Shown one piece after another: positions 1 through 8,080 of a DNA stretch of 36,748 nt. The notes beneath the pieces were generated by a model. That model searched no databases. It was not told the DNA's origin and was given only the letters and a program-made list of their open reading frames with translations. The translations under genes and the position numbers were made by a program. The number at the start of each line of letters is the position of its first letter. Within the stretch, counting starts at the first letter, position 1. Source of the stretch: an uncultured Opitutia bacterium (GTDB taxonomy: Bacteria; Verrucomicrobiota; Verrucomicrobiia; Opitutales; Opitutaceae); the NCBI GenBank assembly GCA_903862955.1, contig CAIPAH010000015.1:1-36748 (forward strand), written 5' to 3'.

Positions 1-840
1 CCGCTCAGCGGCGACAGCGGCGACGCGCCGTTCGGCGTCCACTAGCCGCTGGCTGGCAGCGATCTTGGCAGCGGCCTCTATGGTGACGTCCCGCTTGAGG
101 GCGGTAATCTGGGCCTCGGCCTCGCGACAGAGTTTTTCCCACCGTTGGTGGGCCGCCAGCTCGGACTCAAGTGCCTGTCGTGTTTGAGCGCGCGCGGCGA
201 TTTCTCGGTCGCGCTCGGCGGCGACGGCAGCGATACGCTTTTCGGCGTCCGCGAGCCGACGGTTGGCCGCGACCTTGGCGACCGCTTCGGCGGTGACCTG
301 CTGTTTCAGGACTGCAAGTTGCGCCTCCGCTTCCTGGCAGAGTTTTTCCCACTGCCGGTGGGAGGCCACTTCCGCCTGGAGCCGGCGCTGGATTTCGGCC
401 TTGGCGGCGATCTCTTGGTCGCGCTCAGCGGAAACAGCCGCGACGCGCTTCTCAGCGAGATGCTTCAGGTGGGTTGCTTTCTCCTTGGCGCCAGCCTCGG
501 CGGTAACTTGCCGCCTGGCTTGGGCTAACTGGGCCTCGGCCTCGTGACAAAGCTTCGCCCAGCGCTGGTGGGCAGTGCTCTCGGCTTTCAGGGCGTGTAG
601 AACTTGCTCCTTGGCGGCCGCCTCGCTCTGCAGGTTGCCTTCGGCGATCCTGATGCGCAGTTCGGCGTCCTTGAGCCGCTGGCTGGCGGCGACCTTGGCG
701 GTAGCCTCGGCAGCGACCTGTTGCTTGAGGTGCGCAATCTGAGCCTCAGCCTCGTGGCAGAGTTTTTCCCAACGCCGGTGAGCTGCGACCTCGGCGTGAA
801 GCGATTTGAGTGCCTGCTCCTTGGCTGCGGCTTCGCGCCG
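1..840 (-). repeat. Tandem 210-nt repeats encoding 70-residue units
   Basis: The plus-strand landmark AGTTTTTCCC (or its variant AGCTTCGCCC) recurs at 131, 341, 551 and 761, exactly 210 nt apart with no indel. Each unit encodes 70 residues, which is ten heptads, and the units differ by many substitutions, so this is an old but length-conserved repeat. The array continues past the left edge. Confidence 0.9.
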
Positions 841-1035
841 GCGGTCGGTTTCAACAATTTTGGCCTGTTGGTCGGCCGCAACGAGAAGCTCGCGGTGCTG
901 CGTGATGTCTGCCTCGAGGGCCAGCCGCAGGGTCTGCTCTTGGCGGGCCAGCGTTGCAAAATACTCCCGGGTCGCCGCGAGGCTCTTCTCGCGGGTGCGG
1001 ATGATCTGCCAGAGTTGTTGTTCCGGGGAACTCAT
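1..1035 (-). CDS. Long coiled-coil repeat protein, partial (C-terminus beyond left edge)
   Basis: The minus-strand frame from the ATG at 1035-1033 stays open for 345 codons to the window edge. The protein starts MSSPEQQLWQ and is almost wholly Ala, Glu, Lys, Gln and Arg, with no predicted globular motif, signal peptide or membrane segment. From about residue 85 it consists of 70-residue repeats, each carrying a HxRWEKLCxEAEAQ-like core; the Trp of the core is at residues 89, 159, 229 and 299. The start overlaps the stop of the upstream sulfotransferase gene (ATGA), so the two are probably translationally coupled and belong to the glycan sulfation operon. Function is unknown: a scaffold, a length-measuring rod or the coiled-coil part of a larger glycosyltransferase or methyltransferase are all possible, since the C-terminus is not visible. 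Confidence 0.85.
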   Translation of the reverse strand, partial: MSSPEQQLWQIIRTREKSLAATREYFATLARQEQTLRLALEADITQHRELLVAADQQAKIVETDRRREAAAKEQALKSLHAEVAAHRRWEKLCHEAEAQIAHLKQQVAAEATAKVAASQRLKDAELRIRIAEGNLQSEAAAKEQVLHALKAESTAHQRWAKLCHEAEAQLAQARRQVTAEAGAKEKATHLKHLAEKRVAAVSAERDQEIAAKAEIQRRLQAEVASHRQWEKLCQEAEAQLAVLKQQVTAEAVAKVAANRRLADAEKRIAAVAAERDREIAARAQTRQALESELAAHQRWEKLCREAEAQITALKRDVTIEAAAKIAASQRLVDAERRVAAVAAER

Positions 1036-1865
1036 GGCTCGGTCGCATAACCCGCGAGGGCATCCAGGCTGGCGAAGAGGGCGCGTTCCCGCGGGCTGGA
1101 TTTGACGCCGGTGGTGGGCGTGGGCAGCGATTCGATCCGCGTGGCCGACGCGGAAGCGGGCTTGAGCGGAAGGGTATTGTTGCCGGTGACATGCTCCTGC
1201 CGGTGAAACTGGGACTGGAACCGCGGCGGAAAATCCAGGCGCAGCGCAGCGCAAATCCGCCGCAGCGTGTCGGCCGGTTTCGCCGTCAGCTCCTCAAGCT
1301 GGAAGCGTGGGATATCCGCCACGGCCCGCAGGTAGCCCCGGTAATGTTGGGCGAATTCCCGGAGCGGGTAGGATTGGAAACCCGGGATGTGCCGGCGCAT
1401 GGACCGGAAAACCTGCTCGCTGCGCCGGAGCAGCACGGCTTCCGTCACTTCGAAGCCGGCGTCGCGCAGGAAAAGGCGCTGTTCCAGCACGCCACTGGCC
1501 TCTGGCGCCAGGGGCGTGAGCCCGGGGACAAAGTTGATCGCCACCCAGTCGCGCACGCAGAGCCGGCGTTTTTTCTTTGCGCAGCGCCGGGCGAGGAAGG
1601 TGACCTTTTCGAGATAAGTCCGCGCCTCGAGCGCGGCGGCTTCCTTCGCGGTGATCAGGCCGAACCACGCTGACGCTTGCTGCTCCACCGGCAGAAAACT
1701 CGCCGCCGGGTTAACCTCCGATAGCACCACAGTGGCCGGCGCGCAGAGCAAACACTGGCTCAGGAGCGTGCCGCCGGAGCGCGGGAAGCAGTAGAGGACA
1801 GAAATGGGCGGGGGCATTCTAGTTACGAAACGTATCAAACGTGAATCCGCAGCAGGCATCTTCAA
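1032..1865 (-). CDS. Sulfotransferase-like protein (PAPS-dependent family)
   Basis: A 277-residue protein with a nucleotide-binding loop near the N-terminus (VLYCFPRSGGTLLSQ, about residues 24-38), the 5'-phosphosulfate loop typical of sulfotransferases. The family moves a sulfuryl group from PAPS to a hydroxyl or amine of a glycan or other acceptor. The rest (conserved-looking FLRDAGFEVTEAVLLRRSEQVF segment split over residues 132-152) fits the 3'-phosphate-binding region but the acceptor cannot be told. Start: a TTG at 1865 has GGAGGGG about 8 nt upstream; an ATG two codons later (1859) or the ATG at 1817 are alternatives. It lies between the GT/sulfotransferase fusion gene (separated by an inverted acyltransferase gene) and the coiled-coil gene, with which it overlaps by 4 nt. 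Confidence 0.7.
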   Translation of the reverse strand: MKMPAADSRLIRFVTRMPPPISVLYCFPRSGGTLLSQCLLCAPATVVLSEVNPAASFLPVEQQASAWFGLITAKEAAALEARTYLEKVTFLARRCAKKKRRLCVRDWVAINFVPGLTPLAPEASGVLEQRLFLRDAGFEVTEAVLLRRSEQVFRSMRRHIPGFQSYPLREFAQHYRGYLRAVADIPRFQLEELTAKPADTLRRICAALRLDFPPRFQSQFHRQEHVTGNNTLPLKPASASATRIESLPTPTTGVKSSPRERALFASLDALAGYATEP

Positions 1866-1977
1866 GGAAAACCCCTCCGATGCCGAGGTGTTACATTCTC
1901 AACAGCGTGGTTTTATCGCAAAGACCAAGGCCGAGAGTGGGCGAGCGAAGTGTTGTATGAAGCCGGGTTCTCTAGTT

Positions 1978-2016
1978 AAACCGTCCGCGAAGGCGGTTTA
2001 AACTTTTCTTTTTTTC
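1978..2016 (+). terminator. Hairpin plus T-tract upstream of the acyltransferase gene
   Basis: AAACCG-T-CC pairs with GG-CGGTTT around a GCGAA loop (1978-1999) and is followed by a T-rich tract (about 2004-2016). It has the look of a plus-strand intrinsic terminator, but no plus-strand gene precedes it; it sits about 55 nt before the acyltransferase start. It may be a relic of a former gene, a leader attenuator, or insulation against read-through. Confidence 0.4.
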
Positions 2017-2070
2017 TCAAGCGATGGCCCACGGAGCGAGAGCTTTAACGACGCACAGCGTGGTTTGACC

Positions 2071-3054
2071 ATGTTCGGAGCCCTGCGCCTGTTTCTTTCC
2101 CTGTTGGTCGTTTACACCCATCTAGCGGCCGGAGGTTTTATCGGCGGTCGTGCGGTATTCGGATTCTACCTGCTTTCGGGTTACCTAATGACGTTGGTGC
2201 TGCAGGAACGATACCTATTTAGACCGGGCCCGTATTTTCTAAACCGGGCGCTGCGGCTGTATCCCGACTACTGGCTCGTGGCGGGTCTGACTCTGGTAAC
2301 TATTATCATAGTTCCAGGGGCGCAGTCGTTTCATTCGGCCTACCAACTTAGAAACGGGGCCATAGACTACATGGGAAACCTCCTGATCTTCCCATACGTT
2401 ATCTACAAGAACGGGTTGAGACTGGTGCCTCCCACCTGGTCGGTAGCCATTGAGATGGTTCACTACTTCCTGCTCTGGCTTGTCGTCGCGCGGCGGAAAG
2501 GGTTTGCCCTGCTTGCTCTTGGTGTCGGAGCGGGTTTTCACGTCTGGTCGCTCGCAAATGGAGAGCCTCCCTATGCCCGGTATTACTCTGTTTTTGCGTC
2601 GCTCCTGCCGTTTGCACTCGGTGCAACGCTGTATTTTTACGGCTCTCAGGTGCGGGCGATGAGCAGGACGAAGGCATGCGCCACCGGCATAGCTGGGTTT
2701 CTCACGTTTGTGATCACGGGGGCGATGCTCTATCTGCCAAACGTCTCGTCATTCGTTTTTAATGCCGCGATCTACGTCAACCTGCTCGGGGTTTTGGGAA
2801 TGGTTTCGGCACTGTCGCGACTTCCCATTCCGAAATGGGATGAATGGTGCGGACAGCTGGCTTACCCGGTATTTCTTGTGCACTGGCTCGCCGGCTTTTT
2901 GGTCAGCCACTTTCTCAACATGCCCCGCGGCGGGCGCCTTTTCTGTGTATCGCTGCCGGTCGTATTGGTAGCGGCGAGCGGGTTGGCCTATTCCACGCGC
3001 TTGGCGATCGATCCAATACGCTCCTCTGTGCGTCGCTTGGTGCGCGCGAAATAG
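2071..3054 (+). CDS. Membrane acyltransferase, OafA/YrhL type (acyltransferase family 3)
   Basis: A 327-residue polytopic membrane protein. It opens with LRLFLSLLVVYTHLA and FYLLSGYLMTLVL, the arrangement seen in acyltransferase-3 proteins where the His (here in VYTHL, about residue 17) is the catalytic residue, followed by FLNRALRLYPDYW, the usual Arg-rich motif before the second helix. Eight or more hydrophobic segments follow. Such enzymes O-acetylate or O-acylate surface polysaccharides from the inner membrane. The ATG at 2071 is preferred over an in-frame TTG two codons earlier. The gene runs against the flanking sulfotransferase genes, and its base composition is lower (32 of 60 G/C at 2281-2340), which suggests insertion by transfer. 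Its product plausibly acylates the same glycan that its neighbours sulfate. Confidence 0.8.
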   Translation: MFGALRLFLSLLVVYTHLAAGGFIGGRAVFGFYLLSGYLMTLVLQERYLFRPGPYFLNRALRLYPDYWLVAGLTLVTIIIVPGAQSFHSAYQLRNGAIDYMGNLLIFPYVIYKNGLRLVPPTWSVAIEMVHYFLLWLVVARRKGFALLALGVGAGFHVWSLANGEPPYARYYSVFASLLPFALGATLYFYGSQVRAMSRTKACATGIAGFLTFVITGAMLYLPNVSSFVFNAAIYVNLLGVLGMVSALSRLPIPKWDEWCGQLAYPVFLVHWLAGFLVSHFLNMPRGGRLFCVSLPVVLVAASGLAYSTRLAIDPIRSSVRRLVRAK

Positions 3055-3137
3055 ACCAAACGGGCGTCTGGAGGCTTGGGAAAGCAGGCGTTCGGCTCGG
3101 AGTTCAGCCGCTGCTAAAATCGGGCGTTCGAACGGCC

Positions 3138-4589
3138 TTATTGTGGTTCCGGGTAGCCATGCCGCCCGCAGAAGTTGCGCAATTCGGCCTGAACCTGAGT
3201 GGAAATGCGCCGCCAGTCCGAGACTGAGACGCTGGGCTTGGCGATGACTTGTCCCTTGTAGGGTTTGCCGGAATTGAGGTTCTTCGACGGCAATCGGGCC
3301 GGACGGAAAGAACTCGGGATCAGGCCTTGGCTCACCAGCAGCTGCCGAACCTCTTCCTCGCAATTTTCCACGCGAACAACCAGCTGGGGCTTGAGATGCT
3401 CGATGATCCGATTCCAAGCGAGAAAGGCCATGGCAGCGCGCTCCAGCTCGTTCGTGTAAGAGTCCAAGTCGAGGCCCAGTTGCTTCAGAATGTGCCGGCG
3501 GCGGAATTGGTAGGAGATCGGGGAGTGTCTGTTCTCCACCATGATGCTCGGGATGGCGTCGGCGGGGTTGCGGACGTGGTGGATCACCGACGCAAAATGT
3601 TTGTCACGGCGACGTTCAGCCCCGCGGTCCCTGGCAAACGGGTACGGATCGTCCTCCACCGCGAACATCCACGACGAGATCCCGTGCTTGCCGAGACGCT
3701 CGTGCCCGACATCGAGACCGAACGCGTTCAACAGGTGGGCCATGTAGGTTGAGCCGCAGCGCGGATGTCCCACGCACAGGACGTCGAGCGGTTCGATCCG
3801 GATGAACTGAGTGGAAGCGCGCTGCTCAGCTTCGGCAATGGCTGCTTCGTCGTGCGGCTCTGCCTTGCGCAGATACTCTGCCCGAAGTTGCTTGGGTCTG
3901 ATTAGTGAATCAAATGCGCCGGTGCTTTGCGACAGATCGTAGCCAAGTGGGGGTAGCAGGATGTGGGTGTTTACGGTGGGCCCGATTTTCCTGTGGATGT
4001 GGGTATCAGCAGTAAGGGCGATCTGGGTGAACGATTGCTGCAGCTTTCTGGCCATTCCGTTGGTCAGGGCGAACGCGCAGTTCGACATCTTGATCGCATT
4101 GGCGAGAAACAGAAATTTACCCGACCACGCATGTTCCTCGGTCCTTTTCCATCCCAGGCCGAGAAGTGCTTCGGCATCTGGCCTGAAGCCGATGGCCGAC
4201 AGGTTTTCCGCGGTCAGCGCATCTTTCAGCAGTTGAGGCGCATACTCGGTGAACTTGATGTCATCCTCCACCACGAGAGCCGTTCCTACATTCTGCTGTG
4301 CGATCTCCTCCCAAAGCCGCTTGAAGGTGATGAAGGTCGCGACCTGAGAATCGATCAGGACGTTGTTGGGACAATCGCACACCCGCTGCCCGCAGCGGAA
4401 GCAGGGCGGAAAGTTGGCGACCAGGCCGCGCTCGCGATATTCGGCGACGAGCGGGCCGTCATGGTCGGTCGCGTCGAAAAACCGGAAGTCGCCCAAGCCC
4501 ACCGAAGCGAGTTCCCGCGCTGCATGCTCGCGACGCTCCGTGCAGCGCGGCAGGCTGACGCAATAGATTCGATCGAACGGAGGACGCAT
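3138..4589 (-). CDS. Fusion protein: GT25-type glycosyltransferase plus sulfotransferase
   Basis: 483 residues with two domains. Residues 1 to about 245 begin RIYCVSLPRCTERREH, the N-terminal pattern of GT25/LPS glycosyltransferases, and carry an EDD acidic motif (residues 108-110) in ALVVEDDI that would bind the metal-nucleotide sugar. A cysteine cluster CxxCx4CxC (residues 63-73) lies between. Residues about 268-483 begin DVLCVGHPRCGSTYMAH, a PAPS-binding loop, and contain a HVRNPADAIPS segment that fits the 3'-phosphate site. One chain could add a sugar and sulfate it, or act on two sites of one glycan. The ATG at 4589 is chosen because the 41 codons before it are low-complexity and would overlap the upstream gene. 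It is 37 nt downstream of a second sulfotransferase gene. Confidence 0.75.
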   Translation of the reverse strand: MRPPFDRIYCVSLPRCTERREHAARELASVGLGDFRFFDATDHDGPLVAEYRERGLVANFPPCFRCGQRVCDCPNNVLIDSQVATFITFKRLWEEIAQQNVGTALVVEDDIKFTEYAPQLLKDALTAENLSAIGFRPDAEALLGLGWKRTEEHAWSGKFLFLANAIKMSNCAFALTNGMARKLQQSFTQIALTADTHIHRKIGPTVNTHILLPPLGYDLSQSTGAFDSLIRPKQLRAEYLRKAEPHDEAAIAEAEQRASTQFIRIEPLDVLCVGHPRCGSTYMAHLLNAFGLDVGHERLGKHGISSWMFAVEDDPYPFARDRGAERRRDKHFASVIHHVRNPADAIPSIMVENRHSPISYQFRRRHILKQLGLDLDSYTNELERAAMAFLAWNRIIEHLKPQLVVRVENCEEEVRQLLVSQGLIPSSFRPARLPSKNLNSGKPYKGQVIAKPSVSVSDWRRISTQVQAELRNFCGRHGYPEPQ

Positions 4590-4626
4590 GGCGGACGATG
4601 AGGCGGGCTTGGGACTTCGACTTTGA

Positions 4627-5319
4627 CTAAGACCAGCGATTGCGGGCGTCTTCGTAAAAACGGACGTCGTCCTCGAGCAGCGCAGCCAGCTTGTTCCACA
4701 GGGCCGCATCACCGCGTATTCGAGCCAGGCCCCCCTGATACTCTGGATTCGCTCCTTGGTTTTCCTTCACCAGTTCCAAGGGGTGACCGATGCCACGTCC
4801 AATGGCAGCCACAGCCGCCGGCATATTTTCCAACGTGCCGATGTAGTCAAAGTCCGCGAGTTTCATGCCCCCGAAAAATACGTGGGTGTAGAAGTGCCGG
4901 AGAAATGGCACTTGGGCGAATTCCTCCAGGCTCGGGCGTTGACGGAGGAAGTCCTGGTGCAGGCTGTGCGGCTCGGGCGGCATGGTCTGCCAATAGAAAT
5001 AGTGGGAGATCAGGCGGGCCACCGGCTCCCGGATCACCGCTGTGCGGAAGCTGCATTGGACGGAGCGGTATTTTCGCGGATGGAAATGCCCGTGTACCGC
5101 GCGCTTGCCTGCAAGAAGAGCCGGAAGAACCACTTGGGCTTGTTGGAAAAAATCCTCGGGATTCGCGTTCATTGGCGAGGCCGGGTCACCCGGCCGGTCT
5201 CCGGTATCGTGCAACAGGCTCTTTCCATACACCCGACCCAACGCCACTCCCAGGGAGCTGCCACCGCATTTCGGCACGTGGACCGAAACCAATTCCAAGA
5301 TCGGTGTAGGCACGGGCAT
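4627..5319 (-). CDS. Sulfotransferase family 2-like protein
   Basis: 230 residues from the ATG at 5319. The N-terminus ELVSVHVPKCGGSSLGVAL (about residues 8-26) is the P-loop form typical of carbohydrate sulfotransferase family 2 and related heparan-sulfate-type enzymes (HxPKxGGTS). FRTAVIREPVARLISHYFYW in the middle matches the second PAPS-binding motif (RxPxxRxxSxY). Later blocks (NMPAAVAAIG near 155-165, DVRFYEDA at the C-terminus) are usual for this family. It starts 19 nt after the ABC ATPase stop and ends 37 nt before the fusion gene, so all three are likely one transcript. The acceptor is unknown; a glycan exported by the ABC system is the natural candidate. Confidence 0.85.
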   Translation of the reverse strand: MPVPTPILELVSVHVPKCGGSSLGVALGRVYGKSLLHDTGDRPGDPASPMNANPEDFFQQAQVVLPALLAGKRAVHGHFHPRKYRSVQCSFRTAVIREPVARLISHYFYWQTMPPEPHSLHQDFLRQRPSLEEFAQVPFLRHFYTHVFFGGMKLADFDYIGTLENMPAAVAAIGRGIGHPLELVKENQGANPEYQGGLARIRGDAALWNKLAALLEDDVRFYEDARNRWS

Positions 5320-5338
5320 TCCGGAGACGGCGGAGTGC

Positions 5339-6781
5339 TTAGCGAATGGGGGTGGCGGATTTTGCATTGGTCGCTGTCCACGCCGGCTCGACGGTGCAAT
5401 CCATGAAGCCATTCCGGGCGATGCCGGGGGAGGGCAGGACCTTGAACATGAGGGCGTCGGCAAACCCGTGGATGATGACGTCGGGTTCTTCCATCAGCGC
5501 GCGCACGGCCACATTGATGAAATACGTCCCTGGGTTGAAGAGGTTGCGAAAAGTGAATTTGACAGAGATCTCCTGACCCGGGTCAAAACCATCGAAGCCC
5601 TGACCGGCCTGGTGCGTGGCCGCGCCGCTCAGCACGACGCCAGTTAGGCTCTTCGCGGTCCAGCCGAACCGGACTCGCGTGGCGGATTGCTCGAAGGCGA
5701 CCCGCAGGCGGAGGGTGTAGGTTTCCTGCGGGACCAGCACATTGACGCCCCGGTTTTCGGTGTCGTGGATCTGCACCTCGAGAATGCGGGCCCCGCGGGG
5801 GGGAAATTCGCTGCGCGTTTCCGTCCGCAGCTCCTCGAGGAAATATGCATTCGGCCGGGTGGCCGCCAGCTCGCGCGGAGGCGCCGCCAACGCGGCCAGT
5901 GCCGGGGTCGGGGCGAGGGGTGCGGGGCTGGCATCTGCCCGCGCGATCTCGGCGAGGATCTGGGGCCGGGCTTCGGCCGACGCGTAGCAAAGTTGGTTGT
6001 AAAACTGGAGAGCTTCCTTGGGCCGGGCGGTCAGAATGCGCCGACCGTGATCGAGCAGGATGGCGCGCTGGCACAAGGCCACCACGGTCGCGCTGGAGTG
6101 GGAAACGAAGAGAATGGTGGCGCCGCGATCCCGCATTTGCCCGATCCGCGCGAAACACTTGCGCTGGAAGGCCTCGTCGCCGACCGACAGCGCCTCGTCC
6201 ACGATCAGCAGGTCGGGTTCCAGTTGAATCTGCACGGCAAAGGCCAGGCGGATGGCCATGCCGCTGGAATAAGTCTTTACCGGCTGGTCGATGAATTCCC
6301 CGATGTCCGCGAAACTCGCGACCGAGTCGAATTTCGCGTCGATTTCCGGGCGGGTCAGCCCCAACACGGTGGAATTGAGGTAAACGTTTTCCCGGCCGGT
6401 GAACTCCTGGTTGAAGCCGCTGCCGAGTTCGAGCAACGCCGCCAGGCGCCCGTTCACCTTCACGGAACCAGTGGTGGGCTGGAGGGTGCCGGCGATGATC
6501 TGGAGGAGGGTGCTCTTGCCCGAGCCATTGCGGCCGATTATTCCAATAATCTCCCCTCGCTGAATCTCGAACGAGACATTCTCGAGCGCCTTGAAATCTC
6601 GGTAGCTCCGGGACGCTTGGTTGCCGAACCAGCGGCCAGTGGAGCCGGGGAGCATCCCAGCAAGCGCCTCCTGCATGGGGGCGGTAAGTCGCGCAGCCGG
6701 TTTGTCCCAGATCCGATAGGCCTTGGACACGTTTTGGACGGAAATGACCGGGTCGGCGCTCATGCGGTTAAGGGCAATCAT
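5339..6781 (-). CDS. Wzt-like polysaccharide ABC transporter ATPase with C-terminal glycan-binding region
   Basis: 480 residues. Nucleotide-binding domain: Walker A GRNGSGKST (83-91), signature YSSGM (171-175), Walker B LLIVDE (191-196) and the switch His in LFVSHSS. This is the TagH/RfbE/Wzt subfamily (LNxSV.. GRENVYLN segment at 129-136 is typical). After an Ala/Pro-rich linker (about 285-305), residues 330-460 are predicted beta-rich (GARILEVQIHD, ETYTLRLRV, GTYFINVAV) as in the Wzt C-terminal domain that recognises the finished, capped glycan. It drives export of O-antigen-like polysaccharide. The usual partner permease (Wzm) is not next to it in this window. Start: ATG at 6781 preceded by a G-run; a second ATG at 6763 is possible. 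Confidence 0.9.
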   Translation of the reverse strand: MIALNRMSADPVISVQNVSKAYRIWDKPAARLTAPMQEALAGMLPGSTGRWFGNQASRSYRDFKALENVSFEIQRGEIIGIIGRNGSGKSTLLQIIAGTLQPTTGSVKVNGRLAALLELGSGFNQEFTGRENVYLNSTVLGLTRPEIDAKFDSVASFADIGEFIDQPVKTYSSGMAIRLAFAVQIQLEPDLLIVDEALSVGDEAFQRKCFARIGQMRDRGATILFVSHSSATVVALCQRAILLDHGRRILTARPKEALQFYNQLCYASAEARPQILAEIARADASPAPLAPTPALAALAAPPRELAATRPNAYFLEELRTETRSEFPPRGARILEVQIHDTENRGVNVLVPQETYTLRLRVAFEQSATRVRFGWTAKSLTGVVLSGAATHQAGQGFDGFDPGQEISVKFTFRNLFNPGTYFINVAVRALMEEPDVIIHGFADALMFKVLPSPGIARNGFMDCTVEPAWTATNAKSATPIR

Positions 6782-6990
6782 GCCGGCGCCCCCCGCGCGT
6801 TGTCCATTTCATTGACCATGCCACGTGGCGAACCGCCGGGGGTTCCAGCCGTCGCCGGATCTTGCTGGGCCATTCCTGGGGGCGCGTCCACTCGGATCGT
6901 GGAGTCTGGGGCTGACGGAAGTCAACGTGACCCACCCGTCAGGCGTCTGCACGGCGCCCGCGAACTGAACACTGAAAAGCCGGCGGGGAT

Positions 6991-7515
6991 TTACGGCCGA
7001 ACCTCGCCCGAGATGCCGGTTGGGAGATCCGTGCCCGTGAGGGCGGCAACGGCGATCTTGAGAAATGTCACCGTCTTGCCGTCGTCGCTGTCCCAATAAT
7101 GCCCCTGCTCGGGCTGCACGCGGACGACGGTCAACTCCGGGTCATTGACGCCCTGCTTGAACCAGGCCTGCGCAAGGGGATTCCAGTATTTTTCCCGCAG
7201 GGGTTGGCTGTCGCTGACGAACGCGCGACCTTGCAAACTGAGATATTCCGAGGCGGCCGGATTGGCGAAGAGGAGCTGCACGAACGGGTGGCGGCTGACC
7301 TGGCGGTTGAGGGTGCTGGAGCGCGCGCTGAGAAACCAGAGGTTGCCGGCGGCGTCGACGTGTTGGACGGACATGGGCCGGAATTCGAGCGGCGTGTGGC
7401 CCTCGGACGTGCCGAACAGGCAGATGCGTGTGTCCTTGGCGATGCGGCTGATTTTTTCCACCGCCGGGTCGCCGGCCAGGTCGCGGGTCCCAGGCGGAGA
7501 AGAGTGTCGTTTCAT
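6991..7515 (-). CDS. Pyridoxamine 5'-phosphate oxidase-like flavoprotein (general stress protein 26 type)
   Basis: 174 residues from the ATG at 7515; the longer open frame upstream is repeat-containing intergenic DNA. The middle reads RICLFGTSEG, EFRPMSVQHVDAAGNLWFLS and NRQVSRHPFVQLLFANP, the split-barrel FMN-binding pattern of the small PNPOx/stress protein 26 family (RPMxxxxxD..G.lWF). The C-terminus has the usual WFKQGVNDPELTVVRV and a DGKTVTFLKI segment. Members bind flavin or heme-type cofactors, and are induced by salt, oxidative or starvation stress in other bacteria; the substrate is unknown. It does not appear to share an operon with the ABC gene downstream (209 nt gap). Confidence 0.85.
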   Translation of the reverse strand: MKRHSSPPGTRDLAGDPAVEKISRIAKDTRICLFGTSEGHTPLEFRPMSVQHVDAAGNLWFLSARSSTLNRQVSRHPFVQLLFANPAASEYLSLQGRAFVSDSQPLREKYWNPLAQAWFKQGVNDPELTVVRVQPEQGHYWDSDDGKTVTFLKIAVAALTGTDLPTGISGEVRP

Positions 7516-7626
7516 CCCCCGACGGACTGCGGAGGATACGTGCGGTTCCCGCCTGGCCGCGTTTTTGCCCCGGTTTGGGAGGTTACGCCACTTCACCCCG
7601 TGAGCCGGACTAATCGGAGGTTTTTG

Positions 7627-7698
7627 AAGCCGGAAGCCAGCCAACGTTCGCAGTCCAGTTTGCCTCGTGCGGATTCCTGGTTTCCTGGCTTCCGGCTT
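7627..7698. repeat. Inverted repeat, AGCCGGAAGCCAG family (copy 1)
   Basis: AAGCCGGAAGCCAG at 7627-7640 is the perfect reverse complement of 7685-7698, with a 44-nt spacer. A 24-nt stretch ending in the right arm (7674-7697) recurs identically at 27313-27336. The copy lies between two minus-strand genes. Confidence 0.85.
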
Positions 7699-7744
7699 AC
7701 CACTTCGGGTCGCCGAGATCCGGGACTGCGAGTTGCACTGCAGG

Positions 7745-8080
7745 TCAACCGCGCTCCATCGTGCGCTTCTTCTCCCCATCCGCTGGGAAGAACTTGGTCG
7801 GGGGCCGCGTGGCGTATTGGTAGTCAGCCGCCGAGAGGATGAGCAACACCGCGCCGATCGCGATGGCCACGGATCCGAGCTTGAAGATGCCGGCGACGAC
7901 GAGGACAACTCCCAAGCCGATGATAAACTTGGTCCGGCCGCGCATCGCCTTCGGTCCGGTCAGGACGATGCCCCGTCGCTCCGTCTTCATGATGGCCCAG
8001 CCTCGGTTGAGAAACAGCTGCACTTCCAGCGGAATCTCCTGCTCGGGCTCGTCGGAATCTGGCTCGCCACCAATGCGCAT
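7745..8080 (-). CDS. Small two-helix membrane protein, function unknown
   Basis: 111 residues. An acidic N-terminus (EPDSDEPEQE) and a short EVQLFLNRGWAIMK segment are followed by a basic patch and two hydrophobic helices (KFIIGLGVVLVVAGIFKLG, about 50-68; VAIAIGAVLLILSAADY, about 71-87) and a charged tail rich in Lys and Arg. I do not recognise the family. It is transcribed away from the DUF2127 gene across a 150-nt divergent gap. Confidence 0.65.
   Translation of the reverse strand: MRIGGEPDSDEPEQEIPLEVQLFLNRGWAIMKTERRGIVLTGPKAMRGRTKFIIGLGVVLVVAGIFKLGSVAIAIGAVLLILSAADYQYATRPPTKFFPADGEKKRTMERG

Noticed and set aside
1-840. Possible CRISPR array in the 210-nt repeats
   Set aside because: The repeat is a coding tandem repeat in a continuous frame without spacers; unit length and structure do not fit CRISPR.
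5687-7099. 470-codon plus-strand open frame
   Set aside because: It is antisense to the ABC ATPase gene, which carries all ABC motifs; the product is low-complexity and Gly/Val/Arg-rich.
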